Positions 1 through 8,402 of a stretch of DNA of 64,000 nucleotides are shown piece after piece. The stretch's first letter is position 1. Every line of letters begins with the position of its first letter. The notes beneath the pieces were generated by a model. That model had not been told where the DNA came from. It worked only from the letters and a program-made list of their open reading frames with translations, and did not search any database. This DNA is from Chloroflexota bacterium (GTDB lineage Bacteria; Chloroflexota; Dormibacteria; Dormibacterales; Dormibacteraceae). The translations under genes were made by a program, and so were the position numbers. The DNA lies in NCBI GenBank assembly GCA_005888075.1, contig VBKD01000174.1:4061-68060 (forward strand), read 5' to 3'.

Positions 1-1
1 T

Positions 2-1678
2 CACGGCACTTTCGCACCGTCGTCCATATCCGGGACTCCAACCGACGTCCCGACGAGCAGCAACGAGATTCCAGCCCAATCGCCCAACTCGAAAACAATT
101 CGGCATACCTACGCGGCCGGCACGCCAACGGTACAGGCGCTCAGCGTCTCGTCCGGGCAAGCCAACGGCTTCGGCGGCTTCCAGGGCATCACACACAAGG
201 AGCAGCGTCTCGCCGGCACCGGTGACTACTCCAACACCCAATTCAGCCTGGAGCCGCCCGACCAGGGTCTCTGCGTGGGGAATGGCTTCTTGGTCGAAAC
301 CGTGAACAACGCTGTGCGCGTCTTTGACACTTCGGGCAGCCCGGCCACCGAGCCGATCGCTCTGAGCCAGTTCTTCGGATTCAAGCCGGAGGTCGTGAGA
401 CCAAATGGTCCATTTGGACCGTTCATCAGCGACCCCAAGTGCTACTTCGATGTCGCTACATCGCGTTGGTTTCTGACTGAGCTTGGGATTGGCCAGGTCC
501 CCGCCACGGGCAATTTCGACGGGACGTCGTTTGAGGCTGTCGCTGTCTCGACCTCCTCTGACCCGTCGGCGGACTGGAACATTTACACCTTTGACACCAC
601 CGACTCTGCGCACCCAGGTTGCGGCGGAGGATGCTTTGGCGACCAGCCCCTTATCGGCGCCGACGCGTACGGCTTCTACGTTTCGACGAACGAGTACTCG
701 ATCAAACCGTTCGGCACGTACTACAACGGCGCGCAGGTGTACGCGATGTCGAAGCAGGGCCTCGAAGGCGCCGGCAAGAACGGTGTCAACCTGGTACACA
801 TCGACTCGGGTCCTTACACCCAGAGCGCGTATGGCGCCCCCTCGTTCAACCTCCAGCCTGCGACGGTGCCAGGCACCACATACGACACCTCCAACGGTGG
901 CACGCAGTACTTCGTGAGCAGCCTCGACCTCGGCGCCGGCCCGGCGCTGGGCACCCGGGCCACGCACGTCGGGCTGTGGGCGCTGACCAACACTATTTCG
1001 CTCAACAGCAAGAGCCCCAGCCTGACTCTCTCTTTCACCGCGGTTGCCAGTGAGACCTACACGCAGCCGCCGAACATGACTCAGAAGAAGGGCCCGCTCT
1101 GGCTGGGCGCGCAACTCAACGATCCAGAGTCGCTCGTGGCATCGAATGACGACCGCATGAACCAGGTCGTGTACGCCAACGGTCACCTGTGGTCCGCCAC
1201 GAACTCGGCGGTCAAGCAGCAGAACGGGCCGACTACGACTGGCATCGCGTGGTTCGAGATCGCACCGTCGGCGACTCCGAACTCGGTATCCGGGCAGATG
1301 ACCAACCAGGGTTACCTTGCCGCCTCCGGTCAAAACACGGCCTTCCCGTCGATCGGAGTGACCGACGCGGGCAGGGCGGTCATGACCTTCGCCCTCGTGG
1401 GGCCAGACTTTTACCCGAGCGCTGCATATGCAACACAGGGAGCCGATGGCAGCTTCAACACGATCTATGTGGCCGGCGCGGGCCGGTTCCCGGAGGACGG
1501 TTTCACCGGCTACAAGGAGTTTGGTGGGACGGTGGCTCGCTGGGGCGACTACACGGCAGCCGTGGCAGACGGATCCGGGAATGTCTGGATGGCGGCGGAG
1601 TTCATCAATGACCTCTACCCGCCTGCGCGCACCTTCTACGCCAACTGGAGCACCTTCGTCAGCAAGGTCACTCCATAG
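2..1678 (+). CDS. Secreted protein of unknown function, 3' part (left edge)
   Basis: The frame is open from the first bases of the window, so the gene begins upstream; an internal methionine at 275 is not the start because the frame before it already encodes conserved-looking protein (TQFSLEPPDQGLCVGNGF). The visible part is about 558 residues, rich in Gly, Ser, Thr and aromatic residues, with no membrane segment, and looks like an extracellular beta-rich (propeller-like) protein. It ends with a RWGDYTAA motif followed by an FYANW tail. The next gene ends with the matching RWGDYEAA and YGRNW, so the two are tandem paralogues. A strong hairpin follows the stop. I do not recognise a characterised family. 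Export is inferred from the paralogue's signal peptide. Confidence 0.8.
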   Translation, partial: HGTFAPSSISGTPTDVPTSSNEIPAQSPNSKTIRHTYAAGTPTVQALSVSSGQANGFGGFQGITHKEQRLAGTGDYSNTQFSLEPPDQGLCVGNGFLVETVNNAVRVFDTSGSPATEPIALSQFFGFKPEVVRPNGPFGPFISDPKCYFDVATSRWFLTELGIGQVPATGNFDGTSFEAVAVSTSSDPSADWNIYTFDTTDSAHPGCGGGCFGDQPLIGADAYGFYVSTNEYSIKPFGTYYNGAQVYAMSKQGLEGAGKNGVNLVHIDSGPYTQSAYGAPSFNLQPATVPGTTYDTSNGGTQYFVSSLDLGAGPALGTRATHVGLWALTNTISLNSKSPSLTLSFTAVASETYTQPPNMTQKKGPLWLGAQLNDPESLVASNDDRMNQVVYANGHLWSATNSAVKQQNGPTTTGIAWFEIAPSATPNSVSGQMTNQGYLAASGQNTAFPSIGVTDAGRAVMTFALVGPDFYPSAAYATQGADGSFNTIYVAGAGRFPEDGFTGYKEFGGTVARWGDYTAAVADGSGNVWMAAEFINDLYPPARTFYANWSTFVSKVTP

Positions 1679-1688
1679 ATCTATTAAA

Positions 1689-1714
1689 GGGCGGCGGGCT
1701 TGCGCCTGCCGCCC
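1689..1714 (+). terminator. Hairpin terminator after first secreted gene
   Basis: GGGCGGCGGGC (1689-1699) pairs with GCCTGCCGCCC (1704-1714), an 11-bp stem with one G-T pair and a TTGC tetraloop, 10 bp past the stop codon. The following bases are only moderately T-rich (GCGTTGTGT), so termination is likely but not certain. Confidence 0.6.
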
Positions 1715-1827
1715 GCGTTGTGTAGCTGACAAATTCTTATGACTGTTGCGATCGGCGCCAGAGCGCCGTTACGATCGCGGGACACGCTGGGCCGTTTGTA
1801 ACAAGGGGGAAACAGAGGGTGGTGGAA

Positions 1828-3669
1828 ATGCGTAAGCGTGTTCTCGCGGCTGCCGCAGCCGCTTCAATAGTCGCCGCGATCGGCACTGCGGTGACCCTGA
1901 CCACGGCGGCCGCCAAAACCAGCGGGACCGTGACGTTTTCGTCGCAGCCCGGCACTGCAAAGCTGCTCACGCATTACGTCGTGACCCCGGAAGATCGCAG
2001 CCAGCAGAATTCGGCGTCCGCCAACGCGGCGGCGGCCGCGGGTCGAACATCTCAGGACCCGACAACTGCGACGGCGACCAAGCACGGCTCGAAGATCTCG
2101 AGATCCGTTTCCTCTGACGCCGGCAATCGCGGCGCTTCCGGTACCGGTGTCGCCGCAGGGACGAGCGGCGCCGGAGCCAGCACGCCGGCACCCAGCGCCA
2201 GCTTCATAGGACAGCAGGCGTCCGCGACGACCTGCTCCTACTTCGGGCAGGGCTGCAACCCGCCCGATATGGCGCTCGGAGCCTCGTCGCAGTTCGTGCT
2301 CCAGGGTGTCAACACGCAATGGCAGATCACGGACACCTCGGGTCACGTCCAGCCAGGATGGCCGGTCGGCGCCCAGGCTTTCTTCGGCGTGCCGAACGTG
2401 ACCAACACCGATGGCAATCCGTGCGATACGGCGCACCTCAGCCAGCCGTTCCTCAGCGACCCAAGGGCTCTCTATGACGCGGGCGACCAGCGGTTCTGGG
2501 CCGCGATGCTGCAGATCGAGAACGGATTTGGAATCGCGCCCGACTGCCCGTTCAAGTCCGTCTACTACGTCGCCGTCAGCCAGACGAGCGACCCCACCGG
2601 CAACTGGAATGTGTATGAGTTCGAGATGTCTTTGGGCAAGACCTCCGGAGGCCAGCTCGTAGGGGCGGACTACACCCAGCTCGGCTTCGATGGCCAGGCG
2701 GTCTACTTCTCCGCCAACATGTTCACGCAAGACGGCAACTTCTACGCCTGGGCCGAGTTGTTCGAGGCGAACAAGGCGCAGATGGAAAGAGGCAAAGGTG
2801 GTTTCACTGCCGCCGGCTTCTACAACCTGCAGGCAAGCGGTCCGGCCAGCGCCAAGGCGGGGCCCTTCGTCGCCGACACCGTCAACCCGGCGATGAACCT
2901 GGACGGTAGCGCCAACGGCGCCGAGACGTTTGTCGACACGTTTGACGGACCAGACCCTGTCAATGGCAACCTGTGCGGCCAGACCGGCCGGCACGATCCC
3001 TGCAGTGGCCTGGCTGTCTGGAGCTTGACCAACCCGACCGGCCACGACAACGGCGGCCCGCTGCCGACCCTCGCGGGCAGCTACGTCGCGACCCAGCCAT
3101 ACCTGATCAACCCGGCTGCCGATCAGCCGAGCTGCAACCACTGCATCGATGCCAACGACCTGCGCATCCCGGGCACGCCCGTGGTCCGCAATGGGAATCT
3201 CTATGCGGCATGGGGCACAGCGATCAACAATGGTTCGCAGACGGTCCCAGGAATCGAGTGGGCCCAGATCTCGCTGTCGGGTTCTGGCGTCCAGCAGGCC
3301 TACTACGACCAGTCTGGCGATACAGCGGTTACCTACCCGACACTGCTGCCGGACGATCAGGGGAACGTCTTCATGCTGTTCGAGCGCATGAGCCACACCG
3401 TGTTCCCGGAAGCTCGTTATCTCGTCAAGGCAGCCGGCGACGCCAACTTCGGTGGCACGGGAGTGCTGCTCAGGCAAGGCGACTCGTCGTACCGCCCGCA
3501 GCGCTGCGGCATCACCATCCCGGTCTGCCGCTGGGGCGACTATGAGGCCGCTTCTTTCGACGGTCAGGGCCGGATCTGGTTCGCCGGCGAGTATGCGAAT
3601 CAGTACGCGGGCCTCGGGCCGCCGGTCTACGGACGAAACTGGGGCACCTGGATCGGAGCGATCGGCTAG
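1828..3669 (+). CDS. Secreted protein of unknown function, paralogue of upstream gene
   Basis: About 613 residues. The N-terminus (MRKRVLAAAAAASIVAAIG) is a typical Sec signal peptide, followed by roughly 100 residues of Ala/Ser/Thr/Gly-rich linker and then a beta-rich domain with paired cysteines (CSYFGQGCNPPD, CDTAH, CNHC, RCGITIPVCRWGDY). The C-terminal RWGDY...YGRNW block matches the upstream gene, so this is a diverged tandem copy. ATG 1828 is preferred over GTG 1819 because GAGGG lies 8 nt upstream; both are possible. A hairpin follows the stop. The abundance of cysteine pairs suggests disulfide stabilisation outside the cell. Function unknown; a cell-surface or secreted beta-propeller is a guess from composition. 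Confidence 0.85.
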   Translation: MRKRVLAAAAAASIVAAIGTAVTLTTAAAKTSGTVTFSSQPGTAKLLTHYVVTPEDRSQQNSASANAAAAAGRTSQDPTTATATKHGSKISRSVSSDAGNRGASGTGVAAGTSGAGASTPAPSASFIGQQASATTCSYFGQGCNPPDMALGASSQFVLQGVNTQWQITDTSGHVQPGWPVGAQAFFGVPNVTNTDGNPCDTAHLSQPFLSDPRALYDAGDQRFWAAMLQIENGFGIAPDCPFKSVYYVAVSQTSDPTGNWNVYEFEMSLGKTSGGQLVGADYTQLGFDGQAVYFSANMFTQDGNFYAWAELFEANKAQMERGKGGFTAAGFYNLQASGPASAKAGPFVADTVNPAMNLDGSANGAETFVDTFDGPDPVNGNLCGQTGRHDPCSGLAVWSLTNPTGHDNGGPLPTLAGSYVATQPYLINPAADQPSCNHCIDANDLRIPGTPVVRNGNLYAAWGTAINNGSQTVPGIEWAQISLSGSGVQQAYYDQSGDTAVTYPTLLPDDQGNVFMLFERMSHTVFPEARYLVKAAGDANFGGTGVLLRQGDSSYRPQRCGITIPVCRWGDYEAASFDGQGRIWFAGEYANQYAGLGPPVYGRNWGTWIGAIG

Positions 3670-3681
3670 TCCGAACTGAAT

Positions 3682-3708
3682 GGGCAGGGGCGAATTCCGT
3701 CCCTGCCC
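3682..3708 (+). terminator. Terminator between secreted gene and HMG-CoA lyase
   Basis: GGGCAGGG (3682-3689) pairs with CCCTGCCC (3701-3708), then TACCTTTAT. It lies 13 bp after the stop at 3669. An ATG at 3680 in frame with the next gene sits on the left edge of this stem, so that codon is very unlikely to be the true start of the next gene. Confidence 0.65.
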
Positions 3709-3721
3709 TACCTTTATCAAT

Positions 3722-4618
3722 GTGCCCGTGATCGTCTGCGACGTCGGACCGCGCGACGGCCTCCAGAACGAGGCGAAGATCCTGGAGCCGGCTGTCCGCG
3801 CCGTGCTGTGCGATGCGCTGGCTGTGGCCGGCGTCAAGCGGGTAGAGGCGGCCAGCTTTGTCAAGCCAACCCTCGTACCGCAGATGGACGGCGCGGAGGA
3901 AGTGATGGCCAGGCTGCACCGGCAGGAGGGCACGGTCTACGCCGGCCTGGTCCTCAACGAGAAGGGTTACGACCGGGCACTCGCGGCAGGCGTGGACGAG
4001 GTGCATTACGCGTTCGCCGCCACCGACGAGTTCGGCATGCGGAACCAGAATGCGACCATCGAGCAGGGCCTCCAGACCGCCCTCGCCCTCGTGGCGCGGG
4101 CGCGCGCGGATCGGATGCCCATCACCGTGACTCTGAGCGTCGCCTTCGGCTGTCCGTTCGAAGGGCCGGTGCCGCCCAAGCGAGTCCTCGCGATCGTCGA
4201 GGCATTGATGGGTGTGCCGCCCGATGAGATCTGCCTCGCGGACACGATCGGTGTCGGGGTGCCAAGCCAGGTGCACGAGCTCGTCCGAGGTGCGCGCGCT
4301 TCGGGCGCAAGCGTCGGCGCGCATTTTCACAACACACGCAACACGGGCTATGCCAATGCGGTGGCCGCGCTCGAGGAGGGCGTGGTCTCGCTCGACGCAT
4401 CGGTTGGTGGTGCCGGCGGATGTCCGTTCGCGCCGAAGGCGACGGGCAACATCGCGACCGAAGATCTGGTTTACCTGCTGCGGGGTCTAGGGGTCGATAC
4501 GGGCATCAACCTGGACGCCTTGATCGAGACCTCGCGCTGGCTGGGGTCGCAGCTGGGGAAAGAGCTGCCGGGCATGCTGGCCCGAGCAGGCGACTACCCG
4601 GCCAAGACCGGAAGCTAG
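3722..4618 (+). CDS. Hydroxymethylglutaryl-CoA lyase family protein
   Basis: Member of the DRE-TIM metallolyase/HMG-CoA lyase family, which cleaves HMG-CoA to acetyl-CoA and acetoacetate (leucine and ketone metabolism). Visible signatures are the N-terminal VGPRDGLQNE (catalytic Arg and metal-binding Asp), ASFV, FGCPFEG, the ADTIGVG block, HFHNTRNTG with two metal-ligand histidines, and GGAGGCPFAPKATGN with the lid cysteine. About 298 aa, normal for the family. GTG 3722 is chosen because the longer ATG 3680 form runs through a terminator hairpin and because TACCTT (3709-3714) lies 7 nt upstream, as expected for a leaderless mRNA. The stop overlaps that of the convergent M32 peptidase in a shared CTAG. 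Substrate within the lyase family is inferred. Confidence 0.88.
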   Translation: MPVIVCDVGPRDGLQNEAKILEPAVRAVLCDALAVAGVKRVEAASFVKPTLVPQMDGAEEVMARLHRQEGTVYAGLVLNEKGYDRALAAGVDEVHYAFAATDEFGMRNQNATIEQGLQTALALVARARADRMPITVTLSVAFGCPFEGPVPPKRVLAIVEALMGVPPDEICLADTIGVGVPSQVHELVRGARASGASVGAHFHNTRNTGYANAVAALEEGVVSLDASVGGAGGCPFAPKATGNIATEDLVYLLRGLGVDTGINLDALIETSRWLGSQLGKELPGMLARAGDYPAKTGS

Positions 4619-6141
4619 TCTTTTTCCAGGCCGTACAGGGCGCCGAACTTTCGGCGTACATACGCGATCCATGCCGCCGCGGCCAGCGGCTTGCCGGTGA
4701 TGCGCTCCATCAGCTCGTTCGGCGTGAACTTGCGCCCGTGCTGGTGCAGGTTCTTGCGCAGCCACGCGAGCAGAGGCGCGAACTCGCCGGCTTCGATCTG
4801 CGCGTCGAGATCCGGAATGTCGGCGCGAACCTTCTCCATGAGCTGCGCGCCGATCAGGTTGCCCAGGGTATAGCCAGGGAAGATTCCAAAGCTGACACCG
4901 GACCAGTGGATGTCCTGCAGGGCGCCATCGCGATCGTTTGGCACGTCGATGCCCAGATACGACTTGAAGCGCGCATTCCACGCCTCCGGAAGGTCCTTGA
5001 CCTTGAGCTTGCCTTCGAGCATCTCGTTTTCCAGCTCGAAGCGAAGCAGGATGTGCAGGTTGTAGGTGACCTCATCCGCCTCCACGCGAATAAGTGAAGG
5101 ATGCGATTTGTTGACCGCGCGGTAGAAGCCTTCCTCGTCGACGCCGCGGAGCTGGGCGGGAAACGTCGATTGAACGCTCGGAAAGAAGTGCCTCCAGAAA
5201 GGTTGGCTCCGGCCGACCAGGTTTTCCCACAACCTCGATTGGGACTCATGGACGCCAGGTGATGCACCATCCCAAAGCGGCGTGCGATCGATCTCCTCGC
5301 TTATGCCCTGCTGGTACATGGCGTGGCCTGACTCATGGACCAAACCGAAAAAGCACATGTTGAAAAAGCCGGGTGATATGCGCGTGGTAATTCGAGTGTC
5401 GCCGGGACCGAAGGACGTCTCGAAGGGATGGGCGGAGATGTCCTGGCGGCCGCGCTCCAGGTCGTATCCCAGCTGGGTGACCACCTGCATCCCGTATTTG
5501 ACCTGCAGCTCCGGAGCAAAGTCCGCGTGCAGGAAGCGATCGTCGATCGCGTCCGCATGCCGTGCGATATCCGAGACCAGGGGGACGATCGCCGTTCGGA
5601 GCTCGGCAAAGATGGCCTCCAGCTGCCGGGTCGTCAGAGCGGGCTCGTACAGGTCGATGAGCGCGTCGTAAGGGCGCTTTTCGTAGCCGAGTGCGTCGGC
5701 CAGACGGCGATTCAGCTCGACGTTCTTCTCGAGGTAAGGGGCGAACAGGCTGAACTCGTTGTCGGTCCGCGCCTTCTCCCAGAAGGGGCGCGCGGTCGCT
5801 CCCGCCCTTGCAATGTCCTCAACCAGGTCTGTCGGGACCTTGATCTGCTGCTGGTAATCGCGGCGCGTGACCCGCACCAGGCTGGCCTCGTAGGAGTCGT
5901 GCGGCAGGCTGGCGACCTCGCCCTCGAGATCGTCGAGCAGCCGCCCGACCTCGTCCGAGACGAATCGAACGTGCGCCAGCCGGTGGAGCGTCGACTGCTG
6001 CTCGGCGCGTCCCTCCACGCCCCCCGGCGGCATGTATGTCTCCTGGTCCCACTCGAGCACCGCCGCGGCGCGACTCAGATCCGTGACCTCGGCCAGGATC
6101 TCCCTCAGCTTCCGCAGCTTGCCGCTCGTGTTGCCTGCCAC
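4615..6141 (-). CDS. M32 family metallocarboxypeptidase (Taq type)
   Basis: About 508 aa, the usual length for thermostable carboxypeptidase 1. It removes C-terminal residues from peptides in the cytoplasm; no signal peptide is seen. The zinc site HEXXH is present as HESGHAMYQ (His269, Glu270, His273), with the family HPF motif (DISAHPFETS) and DTRITTRI upstream. The start is GTG 6141, just upstream of and divergent from tRNA-Arg. It converges with the HMG-CoA lyase gene, sharing the palindromic stop CTAG. The family assignment is firm; the physiological role (peptide turnover) is inferred. Confidence 0.93.
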   Translation of the reverse strand: MAGNTSGKLRKLREILAEVTDLSRAAAVLEWDQETYMPPGGVEGRAEQQSTLHRLAHVRFVSDEVGRLLDDLEGEVASLPHDSYEASLVRVTRRDYQQQIKVPTDLVEDIARAGATARPFWEKARTDNEFSLFAPYLEKNVELNRRLADALGYEKRPYDALIDLYEPALTTRQLEAIFAELRTAIVPLVSDIARHADAIDDRFLHADFAPELQVKYGMQVVTQLGYDLERGRQDISAHPFETSFGPGDTRITTRISPGFFNMCFFGLVHESGHAMYQQGISEEIDRTPLWDGASPGVHESQSRLWENLVGRSQPFWRHFFPSVQSTFPAQLRGVDEEGFYRAVNKSHPSLIRVEADEVTYNLHILLRFELENEMLEGKLKVKDLPEAWNARFKSYLGIDVPNDRDGALQDIHWSGVSFGIFPGYTLGNLIGAQLMEKVRADIPDLDAQIEAGEFAPLLAWLRKNLHQHGRKFTPNELMERITGKPLAAAAWIAYVRRKFGALYGLEKD

Positions 6142-6151
6142 CCTCTACGGG

Positions 6152-6157
6152 TATTCT
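6152..6157 (+). promoter_or_regulatory. -10-like box upstream of tRNA-Arg
   Basis: TATTCT lies 16 nt before the mature 5' end of tRNA-Arg in the 32-bp spacer shared with the divergent peptidase gene. No convincing -35 hexamer is seen. Confidence 0.35.
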
Positions 6158-6173
6158 CCCGAATGGGCGACCC

Positions 6174-6246
6174 GCCCCGCTAGCTCAGTGGATAGAGCAT
6201 CTGTCTTCTAAACAGAGGGTCTGAGGTTCGAATCCTCAGCGGGGCA
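6174..6246 (+). tRNA. tRNA-Arg (anticodon TCT)
   Basis: A cloverleaf can be drawn by hand: acceptor GCCCCGC pairs with GCGGGGC, D-stem GCTC with GAGC, anticodon stem TCTGT with ACAGA around the loop CTTCTAA (anticodon TCT, reading AGA), and T-stem TGAGG with CCTCA around TTCGAAT. The discriminator is A at 6246. CCA is not encoded, unlike the tRNA-Tyr later in the window. The convergent corA stop codon begins at the very next base. Confidence 0.96.
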
Positions 6247-7239
6247 CTAGATCCAGCCGCGTCGCCTGAAGAGATAGAGCTGGATCCCGATTGCGATCAG
6301 CATCGTGACGATGCCGACGGCAAACGTGGCGTAAGGGGCCTCCAGCACCTGCGTCAGGTAGGCGAAGTTCATGCCGTAAAAGCCGGTAAGGAAGCTCAGC
6401 GGCAGGAAAACGCTCGCGATCACGGTCAGCGCCTTGGTGGTCTGGTTCAGCCGGTTGGAAACGGTCGACAGGTAGACGTCCAGCGCGCTCGTCAGGAGGT
6501 CGCGCAGCGAGTCGACAGTCTCGTACTGCCGCACGATGTGGTCGTAGACATCTCGGTAGTACAGGGTCATGTCCTGCTGCTGCAGATGGATGCCGTGCGT
6601 GATGAGGCGCTGGAATACGTCGCGCTGCGCCCCGAGAAACCTACGCAGGTCTGTGACCGTGTGTTTGAGGTGGTAGATGCGTTCCAGCGATTGCTGCTTG
6701 GCGCTCTTGGTGATCTCGTCTTCCAATCCATCCACCTCTTCGTCCAGCTTTTCGAGCACTGGAAATGTGGAGTCGATCAGCGTGTCGATGACGAGGTATG
6801 TGATGAAGGCCGGCTTGGAATGGGTCAGCTCGGGACTCTTCTCGATCCGCTCCTGAAGCTGTTTGAGCTCCGGCGAAGGCTCCTGGTGGACGGTGATCAA
6901 GTAGTGCGGGCCGACGTAAAGATGGTGCTCGCGCATGCCGATGTCGTCTCCGTCCCAGACCGCCGTGAAGATGACGCTGAAGTTGTAGTCGGGGTATTCG
7001 TCGATTTTCGGCCGCTGGTTCTGGTGCTGGATGTCCTCGATCGTCAGCGGGTGGAAGTTGAATGTTTGCTCGAGGAGCCTGTAATCGTCCTGGTCGGGCG
7101 CTTCGATGTCCAGCCAGAGACCAGACTTTTCGGCATCGGCAAAGCAGCGCTGGACGTCCTCAGTCTCGGTCGAGGCCGTCTTGCCGGTGATCGTAAGCAG
7201 CGTTCTCAGTGGTTCGAGACTATACGGGGCGCCATTCAA
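6247..7239 (-). CDS. corA: CorA family magnesium/cobalt transporter
   Basis: About 330 aa. The family-defining GMN motif (FYGMNFAY, residues 289-291) closes the first of two C-terminal membrane helices, and the protein ends in a positive tail (FRRRGWI). The long acidic/helical cytoplasmic domain (residues 1-265) is typical and contains the regulatory divalent-cation funnel in characterised homologues. CorA is a pentameric channel for Mg2+ (and Co2+/Ni2+) uptake. The start is TTG 7239; no ATG or GTG alternative is evident nearby. The stop abuts tRNA-Arg with no spacer. It opens a run of cation-transport genes extending to 12.6 kb. Confidence 0.93.
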   Translation of the reverse strand: MNGAPYSLEPLRTLLTITGKTASTETEDVQRCFADAEKSGLWLDIEAPDQDDYRLLEQTFNFHPLTIEDIQHQNQRPKIDEYPDYNFSVIFTAVWDGDDIGMREHHLYVGPHYLITVHQEPSPELKQLQERIEKSPELTHSKPAFITYLVIDTLIDSTFPVLEKLDEEVDGLEDEITKSAKQQSLERIYHLKHTVTDLRRFLGAQRDVFQRLITHGIHLQQQDMTLYYRDVYDHIVRQYETVDSLRDLLTSALDVYLSTVSNRLNQTTKALTVIASVFLPLSFLTGFYGMNFAYLTQVLEAPYATFAVGIVTMLIAIGIQLYLFRRRGWI

Positions 7240-7306
7240 CGACCGCCGCAGTCAGACGGCAGATAAGCCGGTCGAGAGTTCCCGGCCGGCCCCCTGCCTC
7301 CCGCTC

Positions 7307-7732
7307 TTAAGCGGCCCGGTGGTCCCCCAGGTAGTGGATGAGACTCTTGTAACTTCTCATCGCCACCCTCAGCCGCTCCGTGTCCTTGTCATCGCCGGCT
7401 TCGCTGTGAATTCGCCGGATCTGTTCGTGCAGCGCGGCCGTCATCTTGTCGACCGCTTCCCCGACCAACGTCTCGGCTTTCTGAACCGCTGCCTTCGGCT
7501 CTTCGATGAAGTCGCCCTGGATGGCATCGAAGCGCTGGATGTAGATCGACATCTCAGGCCAAGGGTCGACGGCACCCATCGACTCGGACGTGCGGGGGCG
7601 TGATTGCTCCATCACCTCCGGGTTCGTGCGAGCCGAGTTGGCGGGCATCGGTTCCGCCGGCCGCATCGTGCGCTGGCTCGTGCGCGCCTCGCCGGCATCG
7701 TCGCGATCTATGTCAGTCCTGTCTTTCATCAC
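7307..7732 (-). CDS. Uncharacterised soluble protein with F(I)EEP motif
   Basis: About 141 aa. The N-terminal 50 residues are polar and probably disordered. The C-terminal half is helical and contains IQGDFIEEPKAAV, then ETLVGEAVDKM and LRVAMRSYKSL. The same arrangement (FIEEPRNAI, then MRKAMLHYKAM) occurs in the next gene upstream, so the two are paralogues; similar proteins with an 'IQ-F-(V/I)-(D/E)-P' core are common in actinobacterial genomes. It overlaps the upstream gene by 4 bp (ATGA), indicating translational coupling. Function unknown. Confidence 0.75.
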   Translation of the reverse strand: MMKDRTDIDRDDAGEARTSQRTMRPAEPMPANSARTNPEVMEQSRPRTSESMGAVDPWPEMSIYIQRFDAIQGDFIEEPKAAVQKAETLVGEAVDKMTAALHEQIRRIHSEAGDDKDTERLRVAMRSYKSLIHYLGDHRAA

Positions 7733-8151
7733 GCAACCTCCCGGCTCGGGCTCTTGTCGGACTCGCGTGCCGACTCTCCGACCGCATCTATGAACATTGC
7801 CTTGTAGTGGAGCATCGCTTTACGCATCCCCTCGGTTCCTTGTTCGCCTTCCTGTGCGCGGGCTGCCTCGCGCGCGCGCCGCAAGTCATCCGGGATGTGG
7901 CGGTCGTCATCGAGCTTCGCTCCACGTTCTTGAAGCAACGCAACTGCCGTCTGATCGGCTTCATGAATGGCGTTGCGCGGTTCCTCGATGAATCTCGCCT
8001 CGATCGCGCGCCATGAGCTGGCATACCGCCGTTTCGACTCATCAGGCAGCGGACGCAGCCGCGTGCGCTGCATCTGCCAGATCCCGATTCCCGCCGCAAT
8101 CAGGACGATGACGGCCAATATCAACAGAACGAGTAGGGTCGACTGACTCAA
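7729..8151 (-). CDS. Membrane-anchored paralogue with FIEEP motif
   Basis: About 140 aa: one N-terminal transmembrane helix (LLVLLILAVIVLIAAGIGIW, residues 6-25), then a charged helical domain sharing the FIEEPRNAI and AMLHYKAM segments with its downstream partner. TTG 8151 is chosen because a strong GGAGGT at 8166-8161 lies 9 nt upstream. GTG 8160 directly abuts the Shine-Dalgarno and is too close, and a longer form from 8211 has no such site. The pair looks like a membrane-bound and a soluble version of the same domain. No function assigned. Confidence 0.72.
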   Translation of the reverse strand: MSQSTLLVLLILAVIVLIAAGIGIWQMQRTRLRPLPDESKRRYASSWRAIEARFIEEPRNAIHEADQTAVALLQERGAKLDDDRHIPDDLRRAREAARAQEGEQGTEGMRKAMLHYKAMFIDAVGESARESDKSPSREVA

Positions 8152-8256
8152 TGTGGGCACACCTCCTACTGAGGTAACGGGACCCGGCCCGGCCCTACTT
8201 ACGAATTCCAATCAGGGTAAAGACATGTCGAGCAACAGCCGGCTCGCGAATCCGAG

Positions 8257-8385
8257 CTAGCGTCGGGTCTTTTTTGGCGGCGCGGGTCTGGCCTTTGCCT
8301 TGGACTTTGGCACGGGCTTCGACCTGGGCGTCGCGGTCTTGCGCTTGCGCGGAGTAGCCGGAGCAACGACTTTGAAACTGCCCAT
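8257..8385 (-). CDS. Small highly basic Lys/Arg/Pro-rich protein (42 aa)
   Basis: ATG 8385 lies 17 nt after the stop of the HEAT-like gene and has AAGG 5 nt upstream. The 42 residues contain about 16 Lys/Arg and many Pro/Ala (PRKRKTATPRSKP, KSKAKARPAPPKK), a composition like the tails of histone H1-like and actinobacterial HU proteins, which bind DNA non-specifically. No hydrophobic core or membrane segment is present. It could be a nucleoid-associated peptide or a ribosome-associated basic peptide; both are inferences from composition only. Confidence 0.5.
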   Translation of the reverse strand: MGSFKVVAPATPRKRKTATPRSKPVPKSKAKARPAPPKKTRR

Positions 8386-8402
8386 TCGCGCCTTGCCCAG
8401 GT

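Noticed and set aside
1864..3933. A long open frame (about 689 codons) on the minus strand opposite the second secreted gene
   Set aside because: It is antisense to a gene with a clear signal peptide and conserved motifs; Arg/Val-rich composition is typical of GC-bias shadows.
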